Of a stretch of 64,000 nucleotides of DNA, positions 46,471 to 58,286 are shown one piece after another. The stretch covers positions 2,418,001 to 2,482,000 of the forward strand of contig NZ_CP009832.1 in NCBI RefSeq assembly GCF_000959525.1, given 5' to 3'. Source of the stretch: Burkholderia multivorans ATCC BAA-247 (GTDB lineage Bacteria > Pseudomonadota > Gammaproteobacteria > Burkholderiales > Burkholderiaceae). A program made the translations under genes and the position numbers. The notes below the pieces were generated by a model that worked only from the letters and a program-made list of their open reading frames with translations, did no database searches and was not told the origin of the DNA. The stretch's first letter is position 1. Each line of letters begins with the position of its first letter.

Positions 46471-46539
46471 CGCAGATCGACGTCACATCGATGCGTGCGT
46501 TCGCGCATGCAACAGCGCCGGCACCCGCCTACAAGGCAA

Positions 46540-47520
46540 TCAGCCTAGCCGGAACGCCGCCTCGAAGCGCGCGACGAACGCGTCGAATTCGCTTTCCGGC
46601 AAATGATTGATCCCGCCCGCGCGCTTGCGCCCGCCGCCGGTCGGAAAGCCGCGACAGAATTCGTCCGCGCCCAGCGGCCTGCCGTCGGGCACGCGCACGC
46701 TGACGACGAGCCCGCCCTGCGCACGCGGCGACAGCACCGCGAGAGCCGCATGCGGCGCGTCGCGCATCCGCTGGTTCGCGAGCATCCCGGCGACGCGGCG
46801 CGCCCACGGGTGATCGGGCATGCGGATCAGCGTCGCACCCGACACCTCGCGCAGCGGCGCGAGCGCGCAGGCGCGCGCCATGTCGTCGAGATAGCCGTCG
46901 CGCAGCGCGGCGAACACCGCGGTGTCGCGCACGAACTCGAGCGGATCCGCGCACGGCAGCATCGCATCGGCGAGCGCGGCCGGATCGAAATGCAGATCGC
47001 CGATGCAGTCTCCGTACGCGTTGTAGTTCAGATAGCGCCCGAGCTCGGCGAGCGTGTCGCGCTCCGCTGCATCGATCGCGTGCGCATGCGCGAGCGCGTC
47101 GCCGAGCGTCGGCAGCTCGTCGCCGAAGGCCGCGACGATCGCCCAGCGCACATGCCGGCCGCCGAGATAACGGTTCACGAGCACGCTCGTGCAGACGTCG
47201 GCCGACGTGTCGATGTGCGCATCGAAGCGCGGATCGTCCGGCAATTCGCCCGCGAAGTGATGATCGAAATAGCGGACCGTCGCGCCGGCCCGCAGGAGCC
47301 GCGCGCAGGCGTCGCGGTTCTGGTCGTGCGAGATGTCGAGCACGGTCACGCGATCGCCGGCGCGCGCATCGATCCGTTCCAGCAGCCGGATGTCGCGCTT
47401 CACGCCCGTCACGAGCGTGCCGCGCACGCGCTCCGCGAGCCGAAGCTGCTGAAGCGCGCAGAGGCCGTCCGCGTCGCCGTTGAAGGCGAAGAAATGTCGT
47501 TCGTCGTCGTGTTGCTGCAC
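46540..47520 (-). CDS. DHH family phosphoesterase
   Basis: This 326-residue DHH/DHHA1 protein has the DHH motif in YFDHHFAG, preceded by LDISHDQN, and the C-terminal GGGRKRAGGI of DHHA1 phosphoesterases. It is related to nanoRNase/exopolyphosphatase-type enzymes. Its target (short RNA, cyclic-dinucleotide product or polyphosphate) is unknown. I chose GTG at 47520 (read as M-Q-Q-H): an AGGGAG lies 9 bases upstream, and the sequence before it is not family-like. It is divergent from the MFS/lactonase pair across 538 bases. Confidence 0.85.
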   Translation of the reverse strand: MQQHDDERHFFAFNGDADGLCALQQLRLAERVRGTLVTGVKRDIRLLERIDARAGDRVTVLDISHDQNRDACARLLRAGATVRYFDHHFAGELPDDPRFDAHIDTSADVCTSVLVNRYLGGRHVRWAIVAAFGDELPTLGDALAHAHAIDAAERDTLAELGRYLNYNAYGDCIGDLHFDPAALADAMLPCADPLEFVRDTAVFAALRDGYLDDMARACALAPLREVSGATLIRMPDHPWARRVAGMLANQRMRDAPHAALAVLSPRAQGGLVVSVRVPDGRPLGADEFCRGFPTGGGRKRAGGINHLPESEFDAFVARFEAAFRLG

Positions 47521-48058
47521 CGTCCGTTGCTCCCTCTCATCCCATGAATTCGCGACTGCGACCGCGGCGCACGACGCGCGGCACGCGTCGTGCCTGCGCA
47601 ATACGCCGCGCCGCCGGCACGCCGCGCGTCCGTGCGGGACGACGTGCGGGCGCGCGCCCGTATTGTGCCGCGATCGGACACGGGCGCGGGCACGCTTCGA
47701 CACAGCCCGGCGCAGGTCGCCTTCAATCGGCATGCGCGATACGCGCGCGCGACCGGCCTGCATGCGAGGCCCGCAACGCTTCTTCTCCTGCGCCCTTCCG
47801 TCTCACGTCGTCGCGCAGGCCGAGACAACATGCCGCCATATCATCGGTCATCCTACCTCCAGGAAACACCGGGACGTACAATGCGCCTCATCAACGACAG
47901 TGGACCATAGAGGAAAATCCCGGGTAAACCCGTGACGCCATTGCACCGCGCCCCGCGTACCATGTCATACGACGACATACTACGTAAATCGCAAATCGCC
48001 ATCGGCGCACGCACGGCCAGCCGCTCCGTGCGCCGTCGGCTACCGCCGGAGACACGCC
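47521..48058. other. 538-bp gap between the DHH and MFS genes
   Basis: No credible gene is seen; frames here are Arg-rich or antisense shadows. Right of centre there is a TACAAT (47876-47881) that may be a -10, and the inverted repeat ATGTC-7-GACAT (47962-47978) about 80 bases before the MFS start. Confidence 0.55.
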
Positions 48059-49426
48059 TTGACCTCGCCCGCCCCCGTCCTGCCCGAGCGCGATCCGCTC
48101 GCGTCCGCCGTGTCGAAAGTGAAATGGCACGTGCTGCCGCTCGTGCTCGTCATGTTCATCGCGAACTACATCGACCGCGTCAACGTCGGGTTCGTCGACC
48201 GCCATCTCGAAGCGTCGATCGGCATCGGTGCGGCCGCCTACGGGCTCGGCGCCGGCCTGTTCTTCGTCGGCTACGCGCTGTTCGAGGTGCCGTCGAACCT
48301 GCTGATGCAGCGCTACGGCGCGCGCGTCTGGCTCGCGCGGATCATGGCCACGTGGGGCATCGTCGCGGCCGCGATGGCGTTCGTCTGGAACGACACGTCG
48401 TTCTACGTGCTGCGCTTCCTGCTCGGCGCGGCCGAAGCGGGCTTCTTCCCCGGCGTCGTCCTCTATCTGTCGCAATGGCTGCCGCCGCGCGAGCGCGGCA
48501 AGGCGATGGCGATCTTCCTCGGCGGCTCCGCGTTCGCGTCGGTGCTGTCCGGTCCCGTGACGGGCGCGCTGCTGTCGATCCGCGGCCTCGGCCTCGAAGG
48601 ATGGCAGTGGATGTTCATCATCGAAGGCCTGTTCTCGGTCGCGCTCTGCGGTGCGAGCTGGCTGCTGCTGAAGTCGCATATCCGCGATGCGACGTGGCTC
48701 GACGCGCAGGAGCGCGCGGCGCTCGAGCAGGCGCTCGACGAAGAACGCGCGCGCCGGGACGTGCGCGCGAACGGGCACGTGCCCGCACTCGCGCTGCTGC
48801 GCGATCCCCAGATCGTATTGTTCTGCTTCCTGTACTTCTCGATCCAGCTGACGATCTACGCGGCCACGTTCTGGCTGCCGACGATCATTCGCAAGATGGG
48901 CGGCCTCAGCGACTTCCAGGTGGGCCTGTACAACACGATTCCGTGGATGATCGCGATCGGCGCGATGTACGGCTTCGCGGTGCTGTCCGCGAAGTGGCGG
49001 CATCCGCAGCGCTGGCTCGCCTGCGCACTCGTGCTCGCCGCGTGCGGACTGTTCGCGTCGACGTCGCACGATCCGGTGTGGTCGTTCGCGTCGATCTGTT
49101 TCGCGGCGCTCGGCTTCAAGGCCGCGTCGTCGCTGTTCTGGCCGATCCCGCAGGGCTACCTCGACACGCGCGTCGCCGCGGCCGTGATCGCGCTGATCAA
49201 CTCGATCGGCAACCTCGGCGGCTTCGTCGCGCCGACGGCCTTCGGCTATTTGAAGCAACATACGGGTTCGATCACCGGCGGGCTGTATGCGCTCGCGATC
49301 GCCTCGCTCGTCGCCGCGTTCGCCGCGCTGTTCGCGCGCACGCACCGGCGCAGCGATCCGCCGCGCGGCCTGCCTGCCGCCGATACCGTAACCAACGCTT
49401 CGATGCTCCGCCATGCCGAACACTGA
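48059..49426 (+). CDS. MFS transporter, anion:cation symporter (ACS) family
   Basis: This 455-residue 12-helix MFS permease of the ACS type (phthalate, hexuronate, tartrate and similar acids) has the typical VMFIANYIDRVNVGF and LGAAEAGFFPGVVLYL segments. I accept the TTG start (48059-48061) because GGAGAC lies at 7 bases and no ATG fits better. Its last 14 bases overlap the lactonase gene, so the two are cotranscribed and coupled. A sugar acid or aromatic acid is a plausible substrate. Confidence 0.86.
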   Translation: MTSPAPVLPERDPLASAVSKVKWHVLPLVLVMFIANYIDRVNVGFVDRHLEASIGIGAAAYGLGAGLFFVGYALFEVPSNLLMQRYGARVWLARIMATWGIVAAAMAFVWNDTSFYVLRFLLGAAEAGFFPGVVLYLSQWLPPRERGKAMAIFLGGSAFASVLSGPVTGALLSIRGLGLEGWQWMFIIEGLFSVALCGASWLLLKSHIRDATWLDAQERAALEQALDEERARRDVRANGHVPALALLRDPQIVLFCFLYFSIQLTIYAATFWLPTIIRKMGGLSDFQVGLYNTIPWMIAIGAMYGFAVLSAKWRHPQRWLACALVLAACGLFASTSHDPVWSFASICFAALGFKAASSLFWPIPQGYLDTRVAAAVIALINSIGNLGGFVAPTAFGYLKQHTGSITGGLYALAIASLVAAFAALFARTHRRSDPPRGLPAADTVTNASMLRHAEH

Positions 49427-50459
49427 ACTTCCGACCGTCGTCGTGTCGAACGCCCTCGACGGCGACCTTGCCACATTCTCGCTCGCACACGACGGCACGC
49501 TCGCGCCGCTCGCGCGCTATCCGGCCGGCGACGCCACGATGCCGATCGCCGTGCAAGCCGACCGTGCGCGGCTGTACGTCGCGACGCGCGGCGAGTCGCC
49601 GGCGATCGTTGCGTTCCGCGTCGCACCGACCGGCGCGCTCGCACGGCTCGGCACGACCGCGATCGATGCGAGCCTCGCCTATCTGTCGGTCGACCGCAAC
49701 GGCCGCTGGCTGCTCGGCGCCTCGTACGGCGGCCACACGTTCAGCGTCTACGATGCCGCGCGCGTGCGCGACGGCGACGGCACGCCGCTGCACGTCGCCG
49801 GCGGCATTGCGAACGCGCATGCGGTCATCGTCTCGCCCGACAACCGCTTCGCATACGTCAGCTCGCTCGGCTCCGATCGCGTGTTCTGTTTCGCGCTGAT
49901 CGAGGATGCGGCCGGGCTGCGGGTGTGCGAGCAAGGCGAAGCGCGCGTGCCGGCCGGTTTCGGGCCGCGTCATCTGCGTTTCATGGAGGGCGGCCGCGCG
50001 CTCGTCGCAGTCAGCGAATTCCACGGCATGCTCGCGACGTTCGCGCGCGATGCCGACAGCGGCCGGCTCGGCGATGCGCAGGTCAGCGCGCGTCACCCGG
50101 CCGTCGCGGGGCTCCCGGCCGGCCATGCACGACCGCCCGCCCCGGCCGAGCCCGCCGTCTGGGCCGCCGATCTGCACCTGACGCCCGACGAGCGCTTCGC
50201 GTACGTCAGCGAGCGCACGACGAGCCAGTTGCTCTGCTATCGCCGCAGCGCGGACGGCCGGTTCGAGCCCGCGCATGCGACCGCCACCGAAACGCAGCCG
50301 CGCGGCTTCGCGATCGATCCGTCGGGACGCTGGCTCGTCGCGTGCGGCGAACGCTCGGAGCACGTGGCGGTGTACGCCGTGTCGCGCGACGACGGCACGC
50401 TGACGCTGCATACGCGCGTGCCCGGCGGGCGCGGCGCGAACTGGATCGCGATCGTCTGA
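49413..50459 (+). CDS. Lactonase family beta-propeller protein (6-phosphogluconolactonase type)
   Basis: This 348-residue seven-bladed beta-propeller is of the lactonase family (PF10282). Repeated blade motifs include RLYVATRGESPAIVAFRV, NRFAYVSSLGSDRVFCFAL and DERFAYVSERTTSQLLCYR. No signal peptide is seen. It is overlapped by the MFS gene by 14 bases, so a sugar-lactone or aldonate transport-and-hydrolysis pair is likely. A direct role in the pentose-phosphate pathway is possible but less likely given the context. Confidence 0.87.
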   Translation: MPNTELPTVVVSNALDGDLATFSLAHDGTLAPLARYPAGDATMPIAVQADRARLYVATRGESPAIVAFRVAPTGALARLGTTAIDASLAYLSVDRNGRWLLGASYGGHTFSVYDAARVRDGDGTPLHVAGGIANAHAVIVSPDNRFAYVSSLGSDRVFCFALIEDAAGLRVCEQGEARVPAGFGPRHLRFMEGGRALVAVSEFHGMLATFARDADSGRLGDAQVSARHPAVAGLPAGHARPPAPAEPAVWAADLHLTPDERFAYVSERTTSQLLCYRRSADGRFEPAHATATETQPRGFAIDPSGRWLVACGERSEHVAVYAVSRDDGTLTLHTRVPGGRGANWIAIV

Positions 50460-50520
50460 TCGCGTACGGCCCGGCGTGCGGCGCGCGCAGCGTCGCGCGC
50501 TCGCGGCGTGAGCGGCCGCG

Positions 50521-51141
50521 TCAGTCGCCGATCGGCGGCATCGGCTGCCGTCCGCGAATCCACGCCCAGGTCGCGAGCTCGGCCATTTCCTTGTCGCCGC
50601 GGCTGTCGCCGTAGGCGAACAGCCGTTGCGGCGGCCGCTCGCCCCACCATCCGCGCAGCCGCGCCACCTTCTGCGGCCCCCAGCAGTTTTCGCCGTCGAG
50701 GCGTCCGACAAATACGCCGTGCTCGAACGCGAGGCGCGTCGCGAGCACAGCATCGAAGCCGGCCGCCTGCGCCCACTTGTCGAGATACAGCGACGGCGAC
50801 GCGCTGACGAGCACGAGCCGATGCCCGCGCGCACGATGTTCGCGCACGCGCTCGAGCATCTCGGGGCGCACGAGGCGCGGCAGATACGTATCGACGAACG
50901 TGCGCGCCAGCGCGTCGAGCGCGTCTTCGCGGATCGGCCCGAATGCGAACCACGCGAACTTCGCCTTCGCGTCGCCGCGCGACAGCAGCCCGGCCTTCAT
51001 CGCGACGAGCCACGGCAGCGCGCGCAGCGCCGCCCACACGAAACGCGGCGTGCCGACGGATGCGCGTACGAAATGGCGAAAGCTGTCGGACGTCGTGATG
51101 GTGCCGTCGAAATCGAACGCGGCGACGATGCGGTCAGTCAT
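50521..51141 (-). CDS. HAD-family phosphatase (HAD-IB)
   Basis: This 206-residue HAD-IB hydrolase has the catalytic DFDGT (Asp10 and Asp12 in AAFDFDGTIT), motif II LVSASPS, and motif III/IV YGDSRGDKEMAEL. It resembles phosphoserine/phosphoglycolate-type phosphatases. The substrate is unknown. I chose the ATG giving MTDRIVAAFDF. It is convergent with the lactonase gene and divergent from the TonB receptor gene. Confidence 0.87.
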   Translation of the reverse strand: MTDRIVAAFDFDGTITTSDSFRHFVRASVGTPRFVWAALRALPWLVAMKAGLLSRGDAKAKFAWFAFGPIREDALDALARTFVDTYLPRLVRPEMLERVREHRARGHRLVLVSASPSLYLDKWAQAAGFDAVLATRLAFEHGVFVGRLDGENCWGPQKVARLRGWWGERPPQRLFAYGDSRGDKEMAELATWAWIRGRQPMPPIGD

Positions 51142-51253
51142 GAAATGGCAGTGAGCAGGCAACGAGATGCCGGGGAAGATAGCAGAGTCGCGCGCGGTTG
51201 CGCCGATCGGCGACCGTCGCCTCCCACCCGCCATCCCAAATACTGATACGTCT

Positions 51254-51271
51254 CATTGTCAAATGACAATG
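51254..51271. promoter_or_regulatory. Fur box before the TonB receptor gene
   Basis: CATTGTCAAATGACAATG is an imperfect palindrome with 8 of 9 positions matching between arms, in the GATAATGAT-type Fur style. It lies 133 bases before the receptor ATG. Confidence 0.75.
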
Positions 51272-51404
51272 ATTCTTGTTTACGTTAAACTCCGCGCCGC
51301 TTTCTCAAAAACAACGCGTCCGCGATCGTACGGACCGATCTTTCCGCCCGGATTCCGACTTGCCGCCCTGGGACGGATCACCGATCACCTCCGTTTTGCG
51401 TTCC

Positions 51405-53618
51405 ATGTCGACACCCTCATTTCCCGTTCGGCGTCTCACGCCGATTGCATTCGGCATCGCGCTCGCGAGTGCCGTCCCCGCGGCTGCGTTCGCGCAGGCC
51501 GCCGCTGTCTCCGCCGCGGCGCCCGCTTCGGCGGGTTCGTCCGCCTCGACGCCATCCGCCGACGGCGCCGTCCTGCCGTCGATCGACGTGACGGGCACCG
51601 TCGAACCGCTGCCCGGCGACCTCGCACCGACCTACGCGGGCGGCCAGGTCGCGCGCGGCGCAGATTTCGGCGTGCTCGGCCGCCAGAAAGCGAGCGACGT
51701 GCCGTTCAGCATGACGACCTACACGTCGAAGCTGATCGAGGATCAGCAGGCGCGCACGCTCGCCGACGTGCTCGACAACGACCCCGCGGTGCGCAGCGCG
51801 GCCGGCTACGGCAACTACGCGCAGGTGTTCGTGATCCGCGGCTTCAAGCTCGACGGCGACGATATTTCGCTGAACGGCCTGTACGGCGTCACGCCGCGGC
51901 AGCTCGTCGAGACCGATGCGATCGAGCGCGTCGACGTGTTCAAGGGTGCGAACGCGTTCCTGAACGGCGCATCGCCGAACGGCTCGGCCGTCGGCGGCGG
52001 CGTGAACGTGCAGCTCAAGCATGCGGACGACAAGCCGCTCACGCGCGTCACGGTCGACGGCTCCGTGTCGGGCTCGATCGGCACGCACGTCGACGTCGGT
52101 CGCCGCTTCGGCAGCGACGGTCAGTTCGGCATTCGCGTGAACCAGTCCATCAGCGGCGGCGATACGGCCGTCGACGACGAACGCCGCCGCAACAACGTGA
52201 CGGCCGTCTCGCTCGACTGGCGCGGCGACAAGCTGCGCGTATCGGGCGACTTCCTGTATCAGCGGCAGCGCATCGACGGCGGGCGGCCGACCGTGCTCGT
52301 CGGCGGCAACCAGTTGCCGGCGGTGCCGTCCGCGACGCACAACTACGCGCAGCCGTGGAGCTTCAGCGAACTCGAGGACACGGTCGGCATCGTGCGCGCC
52401 GAATACGATTTCCTGCCCGCGTGGACGGCCTACGTGGCCGCCGGCGCGCGGCACACGAACGAACACGGCGACTACTACACGCCGACCTACACGAGCGCGG
52501 GCACGACGGGCTCGCGGCTCAGCGTGCCGTACAAGCAGGATGCGCAGTCCACCGAAGCCGGCGTGCGCGGCCGCTTCGCGACCGGCCCGGTCACGCATTT
52601 CGTGACGGCCGGTGCCTCGTTCATCCGGATCGAGAGCCAGTCCGCATACACGATGTCGAGCGCGTTTCCGACCACGCTGGACGATCCCGCGCCCGTCGCC
52701 TTTCCCGCGACCGTGTATGCGGGCGGCGACATGGGCGACCCGGGGACGGTCGCGAAGACATGGCTGCGCAGCGTCGCCGTATCGGACACGCTCGGCCTGT
52801 TCGGCGATCGCGTACTGTTCACGATCGGCGCGCGGCGCCAATCGATCTCGGTCGACAACTTCGACTACACGGGCACGCTGTCGGCCGCATACAGCGACGC
52901 GGTCACGACGCCCGTGTTCGGGCTCGTCGTGAAGCCGTGGCGCAACGTGTCGATCTTCGCGAACCGCAGCGAAGCGCTCGCGCAAGGCGAGACCGCGCCC
53001 AGTACCGCGCGCAACGCGGGCCAGTCGCTGGCGCCGTATCGTTCGAAGCAATACGAGGCCGGCATCCGGTACGACGCCGACAAGATCGGCGCGTCGCTTG
53101 CGCTGTTCCAGATCGAAAAGCCGATGGCGTACACCGATCCGTCGTCGAACGTGTTCGCCGCGAACGGCACGCAGCGCCACCGCGGCATCGAGACGGCCGT
53201 GTACGGCGAGCCGTGGAAGGGCGTGCGGCTGATCGCGGGCGTCACCTACCTCGACGCGACGCTGCAGCACACCGCCGGCGGCGCGAGCGACGGCAACCGG
53301 CCGATCGGCGTGCCGTCGTTCCTGCTCAATGCGGGCGCGGAATACGACGTGCCGCTGCTGCGCGGCCTCACGCTGAACGCGCGCTGGATCCATACCGGGC
53401 CGCAGTATCTCGACGTCGCGAACACGATGTCGATCCCCGCGTGGGACCGCTTCGATCTCGGCGCGCGCTATGCGACCGAGCTGTTCGGCCGGAAGACGAC
53501 GTTCCGCGCGACGGTCCGCAATGTCGCGAACCACGCGTACTGGGCCTCGACGATCGGCGGCTATCTGACGCAAGGCAGCCCGCGGTCGGTCTGGCTGTCG
53601 ATGACGACCGATTTCTGA
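51405..53618 (+). CDS. TonB-dependent siderophore receptor
   Basis: This 737-residue outer-membrane receptor has a signal peptide (RLTPIAFGIALASAVPAAAFAQ) and an N-terminal plug (about 95-205; VPFSMTTYTSKLIEDQQARTL-like, FVIRGFKLDGDDISLNGLYG). A beta-barrel follows, ending in the outer-membrane C-terminal Phe (SMTTDF). The FhuA/FepA-type siderophore class is indicated, but the siderophore is unknown. I chose the ATG at 51405 because the signal peptide begins there. The Fur box upstream implies iron repression. No siderophore biosynthesis or ABC genes are adjacent. Confidence 0.92.
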   Translation: MSTPSFPVRRLTPIAFGIALASAVPAAAFAQAAAVSAAAPASAGSSASTPSADGAVLPSIDVTGTVEPLPGDLAPTYAGGQVARGADFGVLGRQKASDVPFSMTTYTSKLIEDQQARTLADVLDNDPAVRSAAGYGNYAQVFVIRGFKLDGDDISLNGLYGVTPRQLVETDAIERVDVFKGANAFLNGASPNGSAVGGGVNVQLKHADDKPLTRVTVDGSVSGSIGTHVDVGRRFGSDGQFGIRVNQSISGGDTAVDDERRRNNVTAVSLDWRGDKLRVSGDFLYQRQRIDGGRPTVLVGGNQLPAVPSATHNYAQPWSFSELEDTVGIVRAEYDFLPAWTAYVAAGARHTNEHGDYYTPTYTSAGTTGSRLSVPYKQDAQSTEAGVRGRFATGPVTHFVTAGASFIRIESQSAYTMSSAFPTTLDDPAPVAFPATVYAGGDMGDPGTVAKTWLRSVAVSDTLGLFGDRVLFTIGARRQSISVDNFDYTGTLSAAYSDAVTTPVFGLVVKPWRNVSIFANRSEALAQGETAPSTARNAGQSLAPYRSKQYEAGIRYDADKIGASLALFQIEKPMAYTDPSSNVFAANGTQRHRGIETAVYGEPWKGVRLIAGVTYLDATLQHTAGGASDGNRPIGVPSFLLNAGAEYDVPLLRGLTLNARWIHTGPQYLDVANTMSIPAWDRFDLGARYATELFGRKTTFRATVRNVANHAYWASTIGGYLTQGSPRSVWLSMTTDF

Positions 53619-53697
53619 CGCGCTCGGCCGGCCGGCGCGCCGGATCGCGCGGGAGTGGCGAACCGCGACCGGAGTTTGCTATACTCTCGGTCTTCCC

Positions 53698-53788
53698 GGA
53701 GAGATGGATGAGTGGTTTAAGTCGCACGCCTGGAAAGCGTGTATAGGTTAATAGCCTATCGGGGGTTCGAATCCCCCTCTCTCCGCCA
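53698..53788 (+). tRNA. tRNA-Ser (GGA)
   Basis: This is a 91-nt class II tRNA with a long variable arm (TATAGGTTAATAGCCTA-like), anticodon GGA in loop CTGGAAA, and encoded 3' CCA. The acceptor GGAGAGA pairs with TCTCTCC. A TATACT -10 is at 53680-53685 with a weak -35. Confidence 0.96.
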
Positions 53789-53795
53789 GATCCGA

Positions 53796-53821
53796 AATGC
53801 CCGCGCAAGCGGGCATTTCCC
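53796..53821 (+). terminator. Terminator after tRNA-Ser
   Basis: A 9-bp perfect stem (53796-53804 with 53809-53817) has a GCAA tetraloop and is followed by TCCCTTT, a weak T tract. Confidence 0.6.
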
Positions 53822-53854
53822 TTTCCGGCGTACCGCACCGCCCGCCTCGCGCAT

Positions 53855-55870
53855 TCAAGGGTGCCGAATATAGTCGACGAGCGCCCGCGTATAGTCATCG
53901 GGCCGCCGATCGAGCAGGCTCACGACGATCGCCACCGCAAACCCGGCCGGCACGCCGAACACGCCCGAACTGATCGGCTCGATCCCGAACCACGTCGGCC
54001 CGGCAAAGCCCGTCAGCTGCGTGAAGAACGGATACGTCGACACGATGTAATAGACGCATACCGCAAGCCCCGTCACCATCCCGGCGATCGCGCCGCGCGT
54101 CGTCGTGCGCTTCCAGAACACGCCGAGCACGAGCACCGGAAAAAAGCTCGAGGCCGCGAGCGAAAACGCCGCGCCCACGAGAAACAGGATCTTCCCGGTA
54201 TTGAGCGACGCGACGTACGACGCGAACAACGCGACGCCGAGCAGCAGCACCTTCGAGATCGTCACACGACGCTGACTCGTCGCGTCGGGCGCGACCATGC
54301 AGTAGTAGACGTCGTGCGACAGCGCATTCGCGATCGTCAGCAGCAGTCCGTCCGCGGTCGACAACGCGGCGGCGAGCGCACCGGCCGCAACGAGCCCGGA
54401 CACGACATACGGCAGCCCCGCGATTTCCGGTGCGGCGAGCACGACCATGTCCGGCTGCATCTGGATCTCCGCCCCATGCACGATGCCGTCGCGGATCTCG
54501 TCGATCACGCTGATCAGGTCGGGCTCGAAGTGATGCCACTGCGTAACCCACGCGGGCAATTCCGCAAACGGCCGCCCGACGAGATTCGCGAGGATCTCGT
54601 ACTTGATCATCACCGCGAGCACCGGCACGCTCAGATAGAACAGCGCGATGAAGAACAGCGTCCAGCCGACCGAGCGCCGCGCCGATGCGACCGACGTCGT
54701 CGTGTTGTAGCGCGTCAGGATGTGCGGCAGGCTCGCGGTGCCGAGCGACAGGCACAGCAGCAATGCGAGGAAATTGCGTTCGCGCGGCTTGCGCTCGGCA
54801 TCGCTTGCGGCCGGAAACGGCTCGTGCATCGGCACCGGCGGTTCGGCGCGCGCGAGCAGTTCGTCGCGCATCTGCGTCCAGACGACGCGCGCTGCCGCCG
54901 GGTCGCGGGGAAACTCCGCGAGTTCGCGCTCGCGCAGCGTGATCTCGCGCAGCGGCCCGTTGTGACGCCGCAGGTCGGCGAGCTGATCGGCGAGCTGTCG
55001 GCGCGCATCGGCATACGAGCCCGGCAGCCGGTCGAGCTGCGTCTGAATCTGCGCCGCACGCCGCCGGTACGCGTCGCGCACCTGCTGCTCTTCGGCCCCA
55101 TCGCGCACGCGCGCCTCGTACTCGGCGACGCGCTCCATCAGCTTGCCGTACGTGAACTGCGGCACGGGGCCGAGCCCGTTCTTCATCGCGATCAGCGACA
55201 CCGGTATCAGGATCGCGCTGATCAGGATGATGTACTGCGCGACCTGCGTCCACGTGACGGCGCGCATGCCGCCGAGAAACGAACAGACGAGAATCCCCGC
55301 GAGGCCGCAGAAGATGCCGATCGCGAAATCGACGCCGATGAAGCGTGTCGCGATCAACCCGATGCCCTGAATCTGCGCGACCAGATAGACGAACGAACAG
55401 AGAATCGCCGCGCCAGCCGCGAGCGCGCGCACTGCCGTGCTGGAAAAGCGCGTGCCGAGAAAATCGGGAATCGTATAGCGCGCGAGCTTGCGCACGTACG
55501 GGGCGAGCAGAAACGCGACGAGACAGAAGCCGCCGGTCCAGCCCATCACGTATGCCAGCGCATCGTAGCCGGTCGCATAGAGCGACCCGGCGAGGCCGAT
55601 GAACGAGGCGGCCGACAACCAGTCGGCCGCGGTCGCCATCCCGTTGAACGCCGACGGCACGCGCCGCCCCGCCACGTAGTATTCGACGAGATCGGACGTG
55701 CGCGACAACAGCCCGATCACCGCATAGACGGCAATCGGCACGAACAGGAACACGTAGCCGATCCAGACGCCGGAGCCGGTCGCGCGCTCGATGCGCCACA
55801 GCAGCAGCACGAAGCCGAGAAAGCCGAGCGTGTAGAGCGCGTACGCGCGAATGAGTCGATGCGTGAGCAT
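53855..55870 (-). CDS. Sodium:solute symporter, VC_2705 subfamily (large subunit)
   Basis: This 671-residue SSS-family permease has about 13 membrane helices and sodium-site sequences such as AADWLSAASFIGLAG and ALSTADGLLLTIANALSHD. It carries a soluble segment of about 120 residues (243-366) that is rich in Arg, Asp, Glu and Ala and looks like a coiled coil (EYEARVRDGAEEQQVRDAY-like). This segment is known in the VC_2705 subfamily but absent from ActP or PutP. It is 3 bases after the small subunit gene and downstream of acs, so acetate or another short carboxylate is the likely substrate. Confidence 0.88.
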   Translation of the reverse strand: MLTHRLIRAYALYTLGFLGFVLLLWRIERATGSGVWIGYVFLFVPIAVYAVIGLLSRTSDLVEYYVAGRRVPSAFNGMATAADWLSAASFIGLAGSLYATGYDALAYVMGWTGGFCLVAFLLAPYVRKLARYTIPDFLGTRFSSTAVRALAAGAAILCSFVYLVAQIQGIGLIATRFIGVDFAIGIFCGLAGILVCSFLGGMRAVTWTQVAQYIILISAILIPVSLIAMKNGLGPVPQFTYGKLMERVAEYEARVRDGAEEQQVRDAYRRRAAQIQTQLDRLPGSYADARRQLADQLADLRRHNGPLREITLRERELAEFPRDPAAARVVWTQMRDELLARAEPPVPMHEPFPAASDAERKPRERNFLALLLCLSLGTASLPHILTRYNTTTSVASARRSVGWTLFFIALFYLSVPVLAVMIKYEILANLVGRPFAELPAWVTQWHHFEPDLISVIDEIRDGIVHGAEIQMQPDMVVLAAPEIAGLPYVVSGLVAAGALAAALSTADGLLLTIANALSHDVYYCMVAPDATSQRRVTISKVLLLGVALFASYVASLNTGKILFLVGAAFSLAASSFFPVLVLGVFWKRTTTRGAIAGMVTGLAVCVYYIVSTYPFFTQLTGFAGPTWFGIEPISSGVFGVPAGFAVAIVVSLLDRRPDDYTRALVDYIRHP

Positions 55871-55873
55871 GAA

Positions 55874-56218
55874 TCAGCGGCCGCCGCGCGGGTCGTCCGC
55901 GCGCGTCGCGTAGAGATCGTACGTGCGGCGCAGCGTGCGATCGGCGCGCTGCATCAGCCCGATATAGACGGCGATCAGCACGAGGTAGACGAGAATCGCG
56001 CCTTGCGCGCCGACGTAGAACGGCAGGCTGAAGCCGGCAAAACGCAGGTGCGCGAGCGCGGGCGCGAAGAACGGCACGACGAACGATACCGAAAAGCCGA
56101 TCGCCATCAGCACGACGATCAGCACGACGTTGAAACGCCAATAGCGCGCATGGGCGCGCGCGAGCGGCTCGGGAACGGGCGGTGGCGCGACGGGCGCCGG
56201 GCGGGTCGGAACGGTCAT
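55874..56218 (-). CDS. Sodium symporter small subunit (DUF4212)
   Basis: This 114-residue membrane protein has two hydrophobic segments, the family motif ARYWRFNVVLIVVLMAIGF and a second helix AQGAILVYLVLIAVYIG. DUF4212 proteins are found beside VC_2705-type symporters and are taken to be the small subunit. I chose the ATG giving MTVPTRP; a TTG five codons upstream is an alternative. It is between acs and the large subunit, with a 3-base gap to the latter. Confidence 0.87.
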   Translation of the reverse strand: MTVPTRPAPVAPPPVPEPLARAHARYWRFNVVLIVVLMAIGFSVSFVVPFFAPALAHLRFAGFSLPFYVGAQGAILVYLVLIAVYIGLMQRADRTLRRTYDLYATRADDPRGGR

Positions 56219-56303
56219 GCCGTTGTTTGACAAAAAGCCCCCGCGCGGACAATCCGGACGGCCGCGCAGGGGCTCATGCGCGCGACGCGCGCGACGGGGA
56301 CGA

Positions 56304-58286
<1,983 letters not shown>

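Noticed and set aside
47932-49899. A frame overlapping the ACS-family MFS gene in another phase
   Set aside because: The MFS frame has clear helices and motifs; this one is Arg-rich and runs through two genes.
53861-56230. Long plus-strand frame opposite the sodium symporter genes
   Set aside because: It is a shadow of real genes on the other strand, with Arg/His/Asp-rich composition and no domain.
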